From positions 1 through 62,054 of the forward strand of contig NZ_BPFH01000010.1 in the NCBI RefSeq assembly GCF_019655435.1: DNA of 62,054 nt. The letters are read 5' to 3'. This DNA comes from Jannaschia pagri. GTDB taxonomy: Bacteria > Pseudomonadota > Alphaproteobacteria > Rhodobacterales > Rhodobacteraceae. The stretch's first letter is position 1, and each line of letters begins with the position of its first letter. Below the pieces are notes generated by a model that had not been told where the DNA came from, searched no databases, and was given only the letters and a program-made list of their open reading frames with translations. Position numbers and translations under genes: made by a program. This document shows, one piece after another, positions 61,353-62,054 of this stretch.

Positions 61353-62054
61353 TCAGAGGATAAGCAGGTCATTTGCAAGCTCAGCGATCTCCATATCCTC
61401 GACAGTTATTCGGTCACCCCCGCCGAAATCAAAGATCACGTCGCCCCGCGACCCAGTCGCAAAAGCCAAAGCCTCGGCCACAGATGCGACGCCAGATACG
61501 TCCAGCCAGAGCGTATCGTCGTTGTCTTCGAAATCCTCGATGACGTCATGGCCACCGCCGGTCTCGAAGATGAAGACGTCATCGTCGCGTCCCCCGTCCA
61601 AGCAGTCGTCCCCTGCCCCGCCGGCCAGCGTATCGCGCCCGCGTCCGCCATCCAGCGTGTCATCGCCCGTGCCGCCTATCAGCATGTCGTGACCACGATC
61701 ACCGTCCAAGATGTCGTCGCCAGCGCGCCCCTCCAGCCGGTTTTCACCGTCGTTCCCGTCCATCTTGTTGTCGAGACCGTTCCCGATTGTCGTAAGATCC
61801 CGGTCGTTGCGGAACCGGCTGGCGTCCAGGTCAGCCCCCATGACGAAAGACACCTCAGACTTGTGACGATCATACTGACCTGCCTCGCCCGTCACGACGA
61901 TCAGGCCCCTGCTGTCGCTCTCATCCCAAGGGTCATCACCCGGTGTCGGATCCGGTTCCGGGTCAGGCTCGGGTGTAGGATCAGGGTCAGGTCCGGGATC
62001 GGGATCGGGATCGGGATCGGGATCGGGATCGGGATCGGGATCGGGATCGGGATC
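61353..62054 (-). CDS. Beta-helix/RTX calcium-binding extracellular protein, C-terminal part (continues at 2278-1)
   Basis: This is the C-terminal segment of the gene that begins at 2278. It reads the Asp-Pro repeat linker, then a linker with a DDPWDES segment, then four to five GGxGxDxL nonapeptides (about 61560-61740). It closes with a hydrophobic, glycine-poor domain in which VFIFETGGGHDVIEDF is followed by ELANDLLIL at the C-terminus. This tail is typical of RTX proteins and usually carries the uncleaved type I secretion signal. The frame has no stop up to base 62054. As the bases are given, the wrap is out of frame by one; it is in frame once the 55-bp duplicated end is merged. Confidence 0.85.
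   Translation of the reverse strand, partial: DPDPDPDPDPDPDPDPDPDPGPDPDPTPEPDPEPDPTPGDDPWDESDSRGLIVVTGEAGQYDRHKSEVSFVMGADLDASRFRNDRDLTTIGNGLDNKMDGNDGENRLEGRAGDDILDGDRGHDMLIGGTGDDTLDGGRGRDTLAGGAGDDCLDGGRDDDVFIFETGGGHDVIEDFEDNDDTLWLDVSGVASVAEALAFATGSRGDVIFDFGGGDRITVEDMEIAELANDLLIL
61995..62054. repeat. GGGATC hexamer array, right end (ten copies), encoding (Asp-Pro)n
   Basis: Ten perfect GGGATC units run to the end of the window. The last nine and the preceding C duplicate bases 1-55. Merged, the array has at least ten units followed by GGG. It is longer than 55 bases and perfectly periodic, so its true length in the molecule is probably not resolved. Confidence 0.9.

Overview
The window looks like one complete circular plasmid of an alphaproteobacterium, most likely a member of the Roseobacter group (Rhodobacterales). 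The basis is high GC, a Rep_3-type initiator next to a parAB pair, a BioR-type biotin regulator with its characteristic boxes, a VPLPA-CTERM protein and several RTX proteins. The first 55 bases (1-55) are repeated exactly as the last 55 (62000-62054). Overlapping these ends restores one uninterrupted reading frame on the minus strand, from 2278 down through base 1 and on to 61353. The molecule would then be about 61,999 bp, opened inside a GGGATC hexamer array. I see no relaxase, type IV secretion genes, integrase, insertion sequence, rRNA or tRNA.

Layout: 61353-2278 (across the ends), a large beta-helix/RTX protein; 2521-6631, replication and partition (rep divergent from parA-parB, with candidate iterons and a perfect 20-bp palindrome between them); 6817-7461, a VPLPA-CTERM surface protein; 7879-16011, a nine-gene minus-strand redox and envelope cluster (ferric-reductase-like protein, two-component system, PAP2 phosphatase, PepSY protein, multicopper oxidase, phospholipid methyltransferase-like protein, DedA-LssY protein); 17191-18809, a HipBA-type toxin-antitoxin pair; 19041-20823, a GH13 glucosidase; 21353-25083, a Dabb protein, pabB and the biotin genes bioR, bioY and bioB; 25111-29524, a six-gene metal-related ABC operon; 29942-33745, heme uptake hmuSTUV; 34083-40707, an imelysin/di-heme oxidoreductase/DUF1513 iron cluster plus hemP; 41581-45273, an AraC regulator with hydrolase, SnoaL and SDR genes; 45415-49404, a WD40-like protein, a small secreted protein and a second RTX protein; 50624-56163, a nickel/peptide-type ABC importer with an EamA exporter; 56454-59722, a broken acetyltransferase, a third RTX protein and a secreted protein; 59723-61352, an apparently decayed stretch.

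The common theme is acquisition of scarce metals and cofactors: heme and iron, probably zinc or nickel, copper redox handling, biotin and p-aminobenzoate. Alongside it are secreted calcium-binding RTX proteins. Persistence is explained by rep, parAB and hipBA. Many neighbouring genes overlap by 4 nt or sit within a few tens of bases, so most of the plasmid appears to be read as a handful of long operons.

All functional calls come from reading motifs and gene order. No database search was run, and promoter or operator assignments are candidates only.
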